Part shown: positions 1 through 8,713 of the stretch, one piece after another
Numbering within the stretch: position 1 is the stretch's first letter
Layout: every line of letters starts with the position of its first letter
NCBI GenBank assembly: GCA_023228865.1
Contig: JALOAH010000036.1
Location: 1 to 42,848, forward strand
Source: Porticoccaceae bacterium
GTDB lineage: Bacteria; Pseudomonadota; Gammaproteobacteria; Pseudomonadales; Porticoccaceae
Length of the DNA: 42,848 bases
Direction: 5' to 3'
Made by a program: the position numbers and the translations under genes
Notes under the pieces: generated by a model
Databases searched by the model: none
The model's input: the letters and a program-made list of their open reading frames with translations, nothing else
What the model was told of the DNA's origin: nothing

Positions 1-560
1 TGTGGCAATAAATTCAGCTAAAATACGGCATTTAACCGCCATCATGCCTGGACAAGAAGAAGAAGAATATCGGGGATTTATTCGATATATTTGCAACCAA
101 GCTGTACTCACTGCCCTTTCATGAGCGCCACAAAATATCAGAACTCCCGCCAAAGATTCCAAGTAATAAAATACAAAAGCAGCGGCACCCAATCCACACC
201 ATCAGACTGCCACAAAATAGCCGCCAGCAAACGCCGAACCGTTAAAATTTTCGCAACCATATTCGAAATAATAGTAGCAACAACCGAGAGCAATAGTGAC
301 TGCCTTTGCCACCTTCCCGCCCGGCACCAGCCAGTCTAGGAAGGTACTTGTATACAAGCTTCGGCTGCAACGGCGTTCCAGGTATATTTTCATCTCGCCC
401 TTGCAATCGAAATTATTCCCGAATATATTTCGTATACAAAGCAGTGAATGCTGATATAAAGATATTGATACTCGACAACAGACCAAGCACAAACACCGCT
501 GCCAATGAGTCCACGGCTGCACGCAACAATAACAACAGACAAAATTAAGCTGGTATAAAA
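1..560. other. Gene-free stretch upstream of the MFS gene
   Basis: I find no convincing gene here. Open frames on both strands are short, rich in Cys, Asn and Ser, and match no family I recognise. The minus frame over 202-585 has a hydrophobic stretch but runs into a stop and shows no start signal or domain, so I left it out. The region presumably holds the promoter of the transporter gene at 561, but I see no clear sigma-70 pair. Confidence 0.5.
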
Positions 561-1823
561 ATGATAGCCACAGCCCCCCATTCAAATTATCGCTGGATAA
601 TGATGGCGCTTTGCGTACTCGCCCTTTTGGGTCAAACTTTCACCTGGCTGGTTCCGGCGCCGCTTCTGGGCATGATTATTACCGACCTCAATATTGGTAT
701 CGGCGAAGCTGGCGCCCTACTCACAGTCATCACCCTGGTCACCGGCTCTTTTGCCTTTGCCGGCAGTTTCTTTATTGACAAACTGGGCGCCAAAACAGTG
801 ATGATTATCGGTCTTGGCCTTTTTGGCCTGGGTGGCATTGCCGCTTTTTTTACGGAAACCTACAGCGAAATATTTGCCGCCAGATTTCTTGTCGGCCTGG
901 GTTTTGGCATCTCCCTCCCCATCATTGGTGTTATTGTCTCGTCCTGGTTTCCTGCCCAGGAACAGCCGTTCATGAATGCCATTGTCGTCATCACCTCCTA
1001 TGTGGGCATGGTGCTGGCATACACCATCACCCTTCCTATCCTGGCATTGACCGGCACATGGCAAAACACCCTGGCTGCCATTGGCTGTTACGTGATTGGG
1101 GTAGCGCTACTATGGCTGTTACTCGCACGCAAACTACCCACAGCAGTCAACTCGCAAACGCCCATTCCCCAGGCACCGCCACAAGCGACTGAGAGCGGAC
1201 TCAAGCAGGCCGCCAGACGCAAGGAGGTCTGGCTCCTGATGCTGATGCTTTTTGGCGTAATGTGGACGTTCAATACCTTTACCACATACCTGGCCATTTA
1301 CTTTCAACAAGTTCGCGGCCTCGACACTGCAGCCGCAAGCGCAATCACCGGGGTTCTGCCGCTGGCCGGTGTTTTTGGCGGACTTTTATGCGGTTTTGGC
1401 ACTGGCGCCCTGGGACTGCGAAAGCCATTCACCTGGCCGCTTTTTATTCTTATGTTTTTGGGCGCCATCGGTTCGGTCATTATTCCGTCCGGCATTCTTC
1501 TGTACATTTCAGTCGGCCTGATTGGCTTTGGCGCCGCTGGTTTCTCTCCCATTTTTTTCCAGGTTCCCATGGAGCTCGACGACATAACACCGGCAATGGT
1601 GGGCGGCGCCCTGGCAATTATTATCGGCTGCAGCTATATAGCCAGCTACTTTTCGCCTATGGTGTTCGGCATGCTGTCCCCCCATATAGGCATGGCATCA
1701 ACCTTACTTATCTTTGGCTGTTCCCTGCTGATATCCCTTATTGCCGGATTATCCCTCGGTGAAACAGGGCCGCGAAGGAAGATAAAGCCGCCGCCAGCAG
1801 CCATTGCAAATGCCGGCTATTGA
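561..1823 (+). CDS. MFS transporter (CynX/NimT-like)
   Basis: A 420-residue inner-membrane protein with about 12 hydrophobic segments, two six-helix halves and a central hydrophilic loop around residues 195-225 (Pro/Gln-rich, then Lys/Arg-rich). This is the normal size and layout of a major facilitator. The loop after helix 2 (FIDKLGAKTVMIIG, residues about 72-85) matches the MFS 'G-x-LaDrlGrr' signature, and GFGISLPIIGVIVSSWFP is a typical helix 4-5 region. The overall look recalls the CynX/NimT branch that moves small organic anions, but the substrate cannot be read from sequence. The ATG has no strong ribosome binding site. It is followed at 2147 by a TetR regulator on the same strand, a common pairing for a regulated transporter. 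Family confident, substrate unknown. Confidence 0.88.
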   Translation: MIATAPHSNYRWIMMALCVLALLGQTFTWLVPAPLLGMIITDLNIGIGEAGALLTVITLVTGSFAFAGSFFIDKLGAKTVMIIGLGLFGLGGIAAFFTETYSEIFAARFLVGLGFGISLPIIGVIVSSWFPAQEQPFMNAIVVITSYVGMVLAYTITLPILALTGTWQNTLAAIGCYVIGVALLWLLLARKLPTAVNSQTPIPQAPPQATESGLKQAARRKEVWLLMLMLFGVMWTFNTFTTYLAIYFQQVRGLDTAAASAITGVLPLAGVFGGLLCGFGTGALGLRKPFTWPLFILMFLGAIGSVIIPSGILLYISVGLIGFGAAGFSPIFFQVPMELDDITPAMVGGALAIIIGCSYIASYFSPMVFGMLSPHIGMASTLLIFGCSLLISLIAGLSLGETGPRRKIKPPPAAIANAGY

Positions 1824-2146
1824 CAGAATCTTCAATGGATAACTCCTTGTGTAGGCTAAGAATTCTGAGTATTATGCGCGCCTGTACGCGCCCCTGCTGC
1901 AGCCCAACAATGGCTCGACGGGGACTGCTGCAAATGACTCCGACAGAATTCCCTGGCAAAAAGCACATACCTGCGAAAGGCGGTTTTCACTGATTTTTGG
2001 CTTTAATCTTAGAGCCGCAAGCGGTCATACCAGTGACGAAAGTCAGGATAGCCGGACAAATGATAACCTTGGACCGGTTGCTGCAGGGGATGTATATAAT
2101 AGCGCCAACCTCATCCATATAGACTTGAGATAGCAGAGACAATCCT
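1824..2146. other. Intergenic region upstream of tetR
   Basis: 323 bases with no supported gene. It separates the MFS gene from the TetR gene and probably holds the promoter of the latter (see 2069-2100). No clear terminator is visible after the transporter gene. Confidence 0.5.
2069..2100 (+). promoter_or_regulatory. Possible sigma-70 promoter of tetR
   Basis: A TTGGAC hexamer at 2069-2074 is followed by GTATATAAT at 2092-2100. Taking GTATAT as the -10 gives 17-base spacing; taking the perfect TATAAT at 2095-2100 gives 20. The start codon at 2147 would leave a leader of about 40 bases. This is a visual match only. Confidence 0.35.
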
Positions 2147-2851
2147 ATGTCCTCAAAAAATGTGCATGACCCATTATCAGAAGCCCTGCTTGACTCCGAG
2201 TGGCAGGAATTTCTCTCTGCCACCGTTAATCGCTGGACGGGCGAAAGCGACTTCAAGCAGCAGAGAAGCAAGTTGCGGGAAAAGGAAATTCAGGACGCCG
2301 CCGTCAGGGTCTTTGCCCGCAACGGCATTTCCAAATCGCGCATCAAAGATATTGCCGCTGAAGCCGGCATTGCCAACTCGGCGATCTACGACTATTTCAC
2401 CAGCAAGGAAGATATTGCCTACAAACTACCGGCGGCCTTCTTTTCAGACTTTTTTTACGAGTATGCCGAGCGGGTAAAAAACTCAAAATCTACCTACGAA
2501 AAACTCTATACCTATCTGTGGCTTGCCGTCGACTACGCGCGCAGGCACCCCCAATGGGCTCGCTTTCTCTACCTGGAAATATGGCCCAGTGTTCTCATTG
2601 AGGAAACCAACGTGGGTCGCTGCATCGACGACTATAGCCGCGTTATCCACTACCTGATCCATGAAGGGGAAAAACGGGGGGAGTGGCCAACCGCTGAAAA
2701 CCCCTATGAGCTTACCGCCATTCTGATTGGCAGCGTCAACCAGATCATCATTACCAGGGCGCTTTACTTAAAGCCCCGGCATATCATGAAGGCGGCCGAA
2801 TCCATGCTGCCAAAACTGCTCAATATGCTTAACCCCCATAATCCCGGTTGA
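2147..2851 (+). CDS. TetR/AcrR-family transcriptional regulator
   Basis: A 234-residue one-component repressor. After a non-conserved lead of about 45 residues, the TetR DNA-binding domain spans roughly residues 46-92. Its helix-turn-helix reads RIKDIAAEAGIANSAIYDYF and is followed by TSKEDI, the canonical 'Y-x-F-x-s-K-e-x-L' end of the domain. The C-terminal two thirds are helical and would form the ligand-binding and dimer domain. The N-terminal lead is longer than usual and the ribosome binding site is weak, so the start is not certain, although no other Met precedes the HTH. Neighbours are the MFS gene (upstream, same strand) and acyl-CoA genes (downstream). Many TetR proteins beside such genes sense acyl-CoA or the transported compound; that role is inferred here. 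Confidence 0.88.
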   Translation: MSSKNVHDPLSEALLDSEWQEFLSATVNRWTGESDFKQQRSKLREKEIQDAAVRVFARNGISKSRIKDIAAEAGIANSAIYDYFTSKEDIAYKLPAAFFSDFFYEYAERVKNSKSTYEKLYTYLWLAVDYARRHPQWARFLYLEIWPSVLIEETNVGRCIDDYSRVIHYLIHEGEKRGEWPTAENPYELTAILIGSVNQIIITRALYLKPRHIMKAAESMLPKLLNMLNPHNPG

Positions 2852-3136
2852 TATTGACACTGACAAAATACTGGCCTGATTTGGCGGCCGACCCTGCGGG
2901 TCGCCAAAAAAGCATTTAACTCGCATATTGCACCAGCCGCCGGAGTTTTGAGTGCGCAATGGGCGCGGCCAGTATGCACAGCGCCACGCCAAAACCGGCA
3001 AGGGAAACCCTCGACCAAGATAAATACACTGCCAAACCGTTGTAGCCGTTGAAAACCTCGGTTCGGCAACGCAGCGGGGCAATATCCGGCTTAGCAACCC
3101 TGCTCAATTTTCTCTCCATCCACAGCCAGCGGGACT

Positions 3137-4768
3137 TTATTTGCCCACCATCTGCGAAGTTCGCCCGGTGTATATTTCCCTCAACTTGACCTTGCTCACT
3201 TTTCCCGTAGGCGTCAATGGCATACTGTCGATAAACTTGATCTCATCCGGCAGCCACCACTTGGCAACCCGCTCTGCGAGATGTTCAAGTAACTCGTCCT
3301 GGGTACAGGTGCTGTCTTTGACCAGGGTACACAACATCAACGGCCTTTCCTGCCAGCGCGGATGGGGAATACTGATGACGGCGGCCTGGGCTATTGCCGA
3401 ATGACTGGTTGCCGCCTGCTCCAAAAGTAATGTACTGATCCACTCACCGCCGGATTTGATAACATCTTTGGCGCGATCGACAATCTCAACCAGACCATTC
3501 GGCTCAATACGGGCAATATCGCCAGTATCCAGCCATTGCACTGCCTGGGATTCTTCCTGACCCAGGTAACGGCCAACAACCGTATTGCCGCGAATTTCCA
3601 TGACACCGCGAGCGGCGCCATCGTGGGGCAAGGGCTTGCCATCTTCATCAACAATGCGATGCTCCGTTAAAAAGCCCATCCGCCCCTGATAGCCGAAGCG
3701 AATTTGATCCTGTTCGGCAATCGGCAGCTCGCTCGAACCCGGCGGCAAGGTGCCCCTGGTGACACCGGGCGCCTCTGTCATTCCCCAGGTTTGGCGCAGG
3801 TTGATGCCGTAGTCGTTAAAAGTATCAAAGAGCGTCTTCGACATTCTTGAGCCGGCGACCAACGCGGTTTTGAGAGACGGCAGTTTCTGCTTGCGTTCAT
3901 TGAGAACGGCAAATATATCCATCCACACCGTTGGCACTGCTCCCGCGAGGGTGACGCCTTCAGCAGCCATCAAGTCAACAATACCGGAGGGGGTAAAATC
4001 CCTGCCCGGCAGTACCAGTTTGTGACCGTTCATCGGTGCCGTAAAAGGCATTTGCCAGCCATTGGCGTGAAAAATTGGCGCTATCGGCATAACCACGTCG
4101 AGATTTCCGGAACTATAGTCACCAAACATATCCGCCAACGACATGTTGATGGCGCCCAGGGTCAAGCTGCGATGGGAATAGACAACCCCCTTGGGCATTC
4201 CCGTGGTCCCCGACGTATAGCAAATGGTTGCCGCCTGGCGTTCATCAAACTCCGGCCAGTCGATGCGATCTGGATGACCGGCCACCAGATCGGCCTTGGC
4301 AATCAGGTTTTTCAATGTGGATGGCGGCATGGCTTCGCCTTCATCGAGGTAAACCCAGCATTTGACGCCAGGAACAAATTCTTCGACTTTTTCGGCAAGC
4401 TTTAGGGTGTCTGAATCGACAAAAATAATTTCGTCATCCACCTGATTGACCATAAAGGCTATATGGTCAACAGCGAGCCTTGGGTTAATGGTATGCAATG
4501 CAGCCCCTATTCCCAAAGTGCCGTAGAAAACCTCGACGTGGTTCACCGTGTTCCAGGCGATGGTGGCACAGCGACTGTCGACGCCATAACCTTTGGCTAT
4601 AAGCGCATTGGCGAGGCGGCCTGACCTGGCGTGGAGCTGGGCATAGTTAGTGCGCTCGACAACCCCATCAATCCGGCGCCCCACCACTTCGGTAGCCCCA
4701 TGGCACTGGGCGGCGTAAGCAATTAACCGGGACAGAATCAGGGGTACGTCCATGGTATTTCCTAGCAT
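3137..4768 (-). CDS. Long-chain fatty-acid--CoA ligase (AMP-binding)
   Basis: A 543-residue member of the ANL adenylating superfamily, which activates a carboxylic acid to acyl-AMP and then acyl-CoA. The P-loop-like motif [16 protein letters not shown], the hinge/ATP motif [10 protein letters not shown] followed by [15 protein letters not shown], and the C-terminal TPTGKVSK with the catalytic lysine are all intact. I start the gene at 4768 because an AGAGGAA sequence lies about eight bases upstream; the open frame runs 76 codons further but that part overlaps the divergent gene at 4899 and looks non-coding. A second ATG at 4753 is possible. Size fits medium/long-chain ligases. In context it would provide the CoA thioester used by the crotonase, dehydrogenase and kinase genes nearby. 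The acid it takes is not predictable. Confidence 0.93.
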   Translation of the reverse strand: MLGNTMDVPLILSRLIAYAAQCHGATEVVGRRIDGVVERTNYAQLHARSGRLANALIAKGYGVDSRCATIAWNTVNHVEVFYGTLGIGAALHTINPRLAVDHIAFMVNQVDDEIIFVDSDTLKLAEKVEEFVPGVKCWVYLDEGEAMPPSTLKNLIAKADLVAGHPDRIDWPEFDERQAATICYTSGTTGMPKGVVYSHRSLTLGAINMSLADMFGDYSSGNLDVVMPIAPIFHANGWQMPFTAPMNGHKLVLPGRDFTPSGIVDLMAAEGVTLAGAVPTVWMDIFAVLNERKQKLPSLKTALVAGSRMSKTLFDTFNDYGINLRQTWGMTEAPGVTRGTLPPGSSELPIAEQDQIRFGYQGRMGFLTEHRIVDEDGKPLPHDGAARGVMEIRGNTVVGRYLGQEESQAVQWLDTGDIARIEPNGLVEIVDRAKDVIKSGGEWISTLLLEQAATSHSAIAQAAVISIPHPRWQERPLMLCTLVKDSTCTQDELLEHLAERVAKWWLPDEIKFIDSMPLTPTGKVSKVKLREIYTGRTSQMVGK

Positions 4769-4805
4769 GCTTTTATTCCTCTGGGTTTCGCGATAATATG
4801 AAAAC

Positions 4806-4818
4806 TTGTTCTGAACAA
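4806..4818. promoter_or_regulatory. Perfect palindrome in divergent promoter region
   Basis: TTGTTC-T-GAACAA lies in the 130-base gap between the divergent ligase and crotonase genes. Its form (6-bp arms, single-base centre) and position suit an operator that could control both directions, for example for the TetR protein encoded at 2147. No second copy was seen upstream of the MFS or tetR genes, so the link to that regulator is only a guess. Confidence 0.35.
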
Positions 4819-4898
4819 ATTTTAGCCTAAAATAGTCTTCCTGGCTACAAATCAAGCAGGACGACATCATTCGCCAACCGCAACTCAACGAGGTAGAG

Positions 4899-5696
4899 AT
4901 GGACAGCCCCATCAAAATTGACAATCGAGGCAACCTGGAAATTGTTACCCTCAACCGCCCCGACAAACAAAATGCCATAGACGTTGACATGGCCAAGGCG
5001 CTAAGCGCCTATTTTTCTGCCCTGCCCCATCGCCTCGATGTGCGCGTTGTTGTTCTGCGCAGCGAAGGCAAGCATTTTTCTGCGGGCGCCGACCTAGACT
5101 CACCGGCATTTGTGCCGCCAGGTTCTGGTCGCAGCCAAAAGCAAATGGCCATGCAGCACCTGTACTCGGGCATTGTACGGCTGATGCGCAGCTGCCCTCA
5201 GCCGGTCATTGCCCTGATTCAAGGCGCCGCTGTTGGCGGCGGCTTTTCCCTGGCTCTGGCTGCAGACGTGCGCATTGCCTCCCCCGATGCCCGCATGAAT
5301 GCCGCCTATTTGCGCATCGGCCTGGGGGGCTGCGACATGGGGTCGGGATACTTGCTGCCGCGTCTGGTGGGGGTGTCTGTGGCGTCGGAACTTTTGCTGA
5401 CCGGCAACTTTATCAACGCAGACCGCGCCTTAGCTACGGGTCTGATCAGCCAGATTGCCGCCAGGGATGACCTCCTGGAGACCGGCCTCAACCTGGCTGA
5501 CGACATGCTCCAGGCCTCGCCCATGGGGCTGCGGATGACCAAGGAAACCCTTAACGGCTCCCTCAGCGTCGGCTCCCTTGAAGCTGGGTTAATGCTGGAA
5601 GACCGCCAGCAGATCATTCTTCTCGACAGCGATGATCACCGCGAAGCGGTCAGTGCCTTCAAGGAAAAACGCAAACCTGCCTATAAGGATTGTTAA
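4899..5696 (+). CDS. Enoyl-CoA hydratase/isomerase (crotonase) family protein
   Basis: A 265-residue crotonase-fold protein expected to act on acyl-CoA thioesters. The oxyanion-hole motifs are clear: KHFSAGADL (about residues 55-63) and the second loop GAAVGGGFSLALAADVRIA (about 108-126). The two glutamates of classical enoyl-CoA hydratase (Glu144 and Glu164 in the rat enzyme) appear replaced by Ser in GGGFS and Tyr in MNAAY. The motif IGLGGCDMGSGYLLPRLVG is shared, from memory, with a large bacterial/mycobacterial EchA subgroup whose chemistry may differ (isomerase, lyase or hydratase with another acid/base, perhaps the Asp of GCDMG). An AGGTAG ribosome site precedes the start. It is divergent from the ligase and 55 bases ahead of the acyl-CoA dehydrogenase, so probably co-transcribed with the latter. 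Confidence 0.9.
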   Translation: MDSPIKIDNRGNLEIVTLNRPDKQNAIDVDMAKALSAYFSALPHRLDVRVVVLRSEGKHFSAGADLDSPAFVPPGSGRSQKQMAMQHLYSGIVRLMRSCPQPVIALIQGAAVGGGFSLALAADVRIASPDARMNAAYLRIGLGGCDMGSGYLLPRLVGVSVASELLLTGNFINADRALATGLISQIAARDDLLETGLNLADDMLQASPMGLRMTKETLNGSLSVGSLEAGLMLEDRQQIILLDSDDHREAVSAFKEKRKPAYKDC

Positions 5697-5751
5697 AGCC
5701 TCGACAGGCATTGCATGACCTTACCCAAACACAATTAACGATGGTGACCCC

Positions 5752-6894
5752 ATGACGAATTGGCGACAAAATCGCGCCCCCTACTCAGACACCCATGACA
5801 TGCTGCGCAGCCAGGCCGAGCGCTTTTTCGCCACCGAGGTTGCCGCCAATGGCGCACGCTGGGAGGCGGAAGGTAAAACCGAACTCGACTATTGGAAACG
5901 AGCTGCGGCGGTCGGCCTTATCGCCCCCCAGGTTCCCGAAGAATATGGCGGCGCCGGTCTGGATATCAGCTACAACTTTGTAATTACCGAAGAAATCCAC
6001 TACGCCGGTGCGCCCAATACCTTTACCACCCATTCTGACGTTTGCGTTGACTACCTTATTCGCTTCGGCACAGAAGAGCAGAAACAGCGCTGGCTCCCCG
6101 GCGTTGCCGACGGCAGCATCGTCATGGCCATTGTGCTCACCGAACCCGGTGCCGGATCAGACCTGAGAGGTATGCGCACACTGGCCAAGCGGGACGGCCA
6201 GCACTATATTCTCAACGGTTCAAAAACCTATATCAGCAATGGCCAGAATGCCAATTTATTGATTGTCGCGGCACGCACGGCTGCGGATTCAAAAAATATT
6301 TCCCTGTTTTTTGTCGAATCCAACAGCGAAGGATTTGCACGGGGTAGAAATCTCGACAAAATCGGCCAGCACTCCGGTGATACCTCGGAACTGTTTTTCA
6401 GCGATGTGCGCATACCCGCCGAAAATCTTCTCGGCGAAGAAGGCAAAGCCATGAGCTATATGGTGCAAGAATTGCCCAAAGAACGGATGTCCATTGCTGT
6501 CGGTTGCCAGGCAGGCACCCAGAGAGTTTTTGATGAAGTTGTCAAATTTACCAAAGACCGCACAGCCTTTGGCCAACGGGTTATCGATTTTCAAAATACC
6601 GGTTTTTGCCTTGCCGATATGGCCACCAAACTGCAGGTGGGCTGGGCGCACCTCGACTGGGCAATTACCCGGCTTATGGCCGGACAGCTCAGTGTTACCG
6701 AAGCGGCAGCCGCCAAACTCTGGCATTCAGAAATGCAGTGGGAGGTGGTGGACATGGCACTACAGCTCCACGGCGGTGCGGGCTATATGAACGAATACCC
6801 CATTGCCAGATTATGGCGGGATGCTCGAGTTCACAGAATCTACGGCGGCACATCGGAAATCATGAAAGAGGTTATTCGCCGCAGTATTGTTTAG
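5752..6894 (+). CDS. Acyl-CoA dehydrogenase family protein
   Basis: A 380-residue FAD enzyme of the acyl-CoA dehydrogenase fold: N-terminal helical domain (about 1-120), the beta domain with AIVLTEPGAGSDLRGM (about 126-141) and NGSKTYISNGQNA, and the C-terminal helical domain with DRTAFGQ and LQLHGGAGYMNEYPIARLWRDAR. The usual base in 'YEGT' is Gly here (IYGGTSEIM). A likely substitute is Glu244 in LPKERMS, which lines up with the Glu254 position used by isovaleryl-CoA dehydrogenase. It is downstream of the crotonase gene and faces the kinase/DUF6285 genes across a shared terminator. In the levulinate pathway and in ACAD10/11, a dehydrogenase-fold protein removes phosphate from a phosphorylated hydroxyacyl-CoA; this gene may do that here, but ordinary alpha,beta-dehydrogenation is equally open. 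Confidence 0.93.
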   Translation: MTNWRQNRAPYSDTHDMLRSQAERFFATEVAANGARWEAEGKTELDYWKRAAAVGLIAPQVPEEYGGAGLDISYNFVITEEIHYAGAPNTFTTHSDVCVDYLIRFGTEEQKQRWLPGVADGSIVMAIVLTEPGAGSDLRGMRTLAKRDGQHYILNGSKTYISNGQNANLLIVAARTAADSKNISLFFVESNSEGFARGRNLDKIGQHSGDTSELFFSDVRIPAENLLGEEGKAMSYMVQELPKERMSIAVGCQAGTQRVFDEVVKFTKDRTAFGQRVIDFQNTGFCLADMATKLQVGWAHLDWAITRLMAGQLSVTEAAAAKLWHSEMQWEVVDMALQLHGGAGYMNEYPIARLWRDARVHRIYGGTSEIMKEVIRRSIV

Positions 6895-7011
6895 CGCTTC
6901 CGCCTCCCGTGTGATTCGCGGGCTGTGCTCTCGACGGCAACCCAGTAGAGTTGCCACCGGGAGCATGGAAACCAGAAGTACTCTGCAGACTCGAATGCCA
7001 ATCTGTTACAA

Positions 7012-7046
7012 AAAATGCCCCGGCAGCAGAGCTGCGGGGGCATTTT
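7012..7046. terminator. Bidirectional rho-independent terminator
   Basis: A strong hairpin with outer arms AAAATGCCCC and GGGGCATTTT and an inner GCAGC/GCTGC stem. The A-rich left and T-rich right flanks let it work on both strands. It sits between the convergent acyl-CoA dehydrogenase (ends 6894) and DUF6285 gene (ends 7076). Confidence 0.85.
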
Positions 7047-7075
7047 AGACTGCACATCCAAGCTTGCGACAAAAA

Positions 7076-7510
7076 TCAAAACCCCATGGGTTTAAACCAT
7101 TGCTGCCCCCGTGCAGCGGCGTTGCGGGAATATTCGAGAACCGGCTTCCAGGCGGCGTCTTTAAAAGCAGGGCTGGCGTCGTCCATACTGAGAAGGCGCT
7201 CCACCGCTTTTGAAATATCTTCAAAGCTGCCCTCTGCCAGCACAGCGGTCAATTTTTGCGCAGCAGCGACCGTATTATCGCCACCCTCGGCGCTGGCCAG
7301 TAATTCCCTGGCCAGGTCAGTCAATGCCGTCGCTTCCTGGTGATCGATCTGGCGTTCAAGGCCGTTTTGCTGAATAAGGGCATTGATATGCCCAAGCAGC
7401 AAGCCCGCCTGTTCCTGGACGAGAGAGTCCTTGGCATCGAGGGCGGGAATAATGCTCTCGGTGAGCGCCCGCATCATGGTTTTAAGTCTTAGTTCTGTAC
7501 TGGGTATCAT
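7076..7510 (-). CDS. DUF6285-type small protein, LvaB-like kinase partner (copy 1)
   Basis: A 144-residue soluble helical protein. Its N-terminal part has the hallmark 'I-x-PAL-...-SLVQEQAGLLLGHI' (about residues 20-40), shared with the proteins at 13958 and 18206. The ATG at 7510 overlaps the kinase stop as ATGA, so translation is coupled and the pair is likely made in equal amounts. In Pseudomonas putida the small protein LvaB is needed for activity of the kinase LvaA on 4-hydroxyvaleryl-CoA; I regard this as the same type of partner (family name DUF6285 from memory). No catalytic motif is visible, which fits an accessory subunit. The last gene of a three-gene minus-strand operon starting at 9649, ended by the hairpin at 7012-7046. 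Confidence 0.75.
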   Translation of the reverse strand: MIPSTELRLKTMMRALTESIIPALDAKDSLVQEQAGLLLGHINALIQQNGLERQIDHQEATALTDLARELLASAEGGDNTVAAAQKLTAVLAEGSFEDISKAVERLLSMDDASPAFKDAAWKPVLEYSRNAAARGQQWFKPMGF

Positions 7511-8670
7511 TTTGCGGCACTCCCATTTTCCAACAATGCGCACAGATCGGCCAAAAATGCATAGCCCGCCGCTGCCAGCCAGCTAAGCAGAATATCCTGG
7601 TGATTATGGGCGTGGCGAGCCGCATTGACAGAGGTCGCCAAACAGATGGATACACATTTATAAAGCCCGAGAACCTGGTAGAAATACAAGGTTTTCATAT
7701 CAACTGTTCGCCCGGTGGCGCTGCTGTAACGCTGACAGAGCTCGTCAACCGTCATCAAACTGGAAGCCAGGAGGACATTATTTTCAACGGTGCTCCAGCT
7801 CTTGATGGCCGCCCAGGCCAGATCTTCATGAAAATCGCCGATATGGATCAATTCCCAGTCGAGGATAGCGGTTATTTCACAGCTTGCTTCATCGTAAAGG
7901 TAGTTGCCAGTGCGGTAATCGGAGTGGACGAAAACCAGATCTTCGCTGTTTGCTGCAGGAAGATTGTCCCGCATCCAGCGTTCCGCCAGCCCCATCAGCG
8001 GATACCCCTCTGTGGCATCGTTCTGCCACGCCGTGGTCCACCAATTCAACTGCCAACGCGCGGCCTGTTGCGGATCTGCCGTGGGCGCCTGGAAACAGGA
8101 CAAATTTTTGCTGCGCCAATCGACGCTATGCATGGCTGCCAGATGCTTTATAAAAGGTACACCAAGGGCATCCCTGGTTGCTTTGTCAAAGGCTGTACCA
8201 AAACCGGAAATATTACTGGTGCTTTTGCTGGGCTTGGTAACACCGCCAATAAAATCGGTGATCAGTGCCGGCCTTCCCAGTTGGCGGCCGTCGTTGTCGG
8301 ACCACAGGGGTTTGGGGACGGGTACCACACCTTGCATGATGTCGAGAATCGCAGCCTCCCGCTCACGACTGGTAACCACTGCGCTCTCCAGGGGATCCAT
8401 GCGCAGCACACAACGCTGCGGCGGCTTGTTGCCCTCGACAAGATCAAAGACAAATTGTTCTTTGGAGGCGCCGCCACCCATGCGTTTCAAACCCTCAATT
8501 TTCGGCTGATCCAGTGATGCCCCGGCGAGAAACCTCTTCAGGGATTCCCCGACGTCCGCCAGCGTACTGATTTTGTAAGGCGGCTGCTGGCGAAGCAGCT
8601 TCGCCTCCGCAAGCATCTGGGCAATGGCGGGCTCCATATCCAGCCCGCTGCAATTATTGAGTTTGGTCAT
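7507..8670 (-). CDS. APH/ACAD10-11-type phosphotransferase (copy 1), LvaA-like
   Basis: A 387-residue small-molecule kinase of the aminoglycoside phosphotransferase fold. Visible motifs: a glycine loop RMGGGASKEQF (about 63-73), VLRMDP (about 88-93), the catalytic loop VHSDYRTGN with Asp251 and Asn256, and the metal-binding LDWELIHIGDFHEDLAW with Asp271. This variant is typical of kinases linked to acyl-CoA metabolism (ACAD10/11 N-terminal domain, LvaA) rather than antibiotic resistance. An AAGAAGG ribosome site precedes the ATG. The gene lies 43 bases after the CrtC-like gene and overlaps the DUF6285 gene by four bases. Expected role: ATP-dependent phosphorylation of a hydroxyl on an acyl-CoA or lipid; the substrate is unknown. 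Confidence 0.85.
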   Translation of the reverse strand: MTKLNNCSGLDMEPAIAQMLAEAKLLRQQPPYKISTLADVGESLKRFLAGASLDQPKIEGLKRMGGGASKEQFVFDLVEGNKPPQRCVLRMDPLESAVVTSREREAAILDIMQGVVPVPKPLWSDNDGRQLGRPALITDFIGGVTKPSKSTSNISGFGTAFDKATRDALGVPFIKHLAAMHSVDWRSKNLSCFQAPTADPQQAARWQLNWWTTAWQNDATEGYPLMGLAERWMRDNLPAANSEDLVFVHSDYRTGNYLYDEASCEITAILDWELIHIGDFHEDLAWAAIKSWSTVENNVLLASSLMTVDELCQRYSSATGRTVDMKTLYFYQVLGLYKCVSICLATSVNAARHAHNHQDILLSWLAAAGYAFLADLCALLENGSAAK

Positions 8671-8713
8671 GGTTACCTTCTTATCGTCGTTAAATGATCA
8701 CCGTCAACACGTT

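Noticed and set aside
202..585. 127-codon open frame on the minus strand with hydrophobic stretches
   Set aside because: Very Cys/Tyr-rich, no ribosome site, no family resemblance, and it overlaps the start of the transporter gene.
2884..2911. GC-rich hairpin CGACCC-TGC-GGGTCG after tetR as terminator
   Set aside because: It is followed by A rather than T on the plus strand, and the minus strand has its T-run on the wrong side; stem is short with a bulge.
4769..4996. N-terminal extension of the acyl-CoA ligase
   Set aside because: The extra residues overlap the divergent crotonase gene and have no ligase features; a good ribosome site supports the start at 4768.
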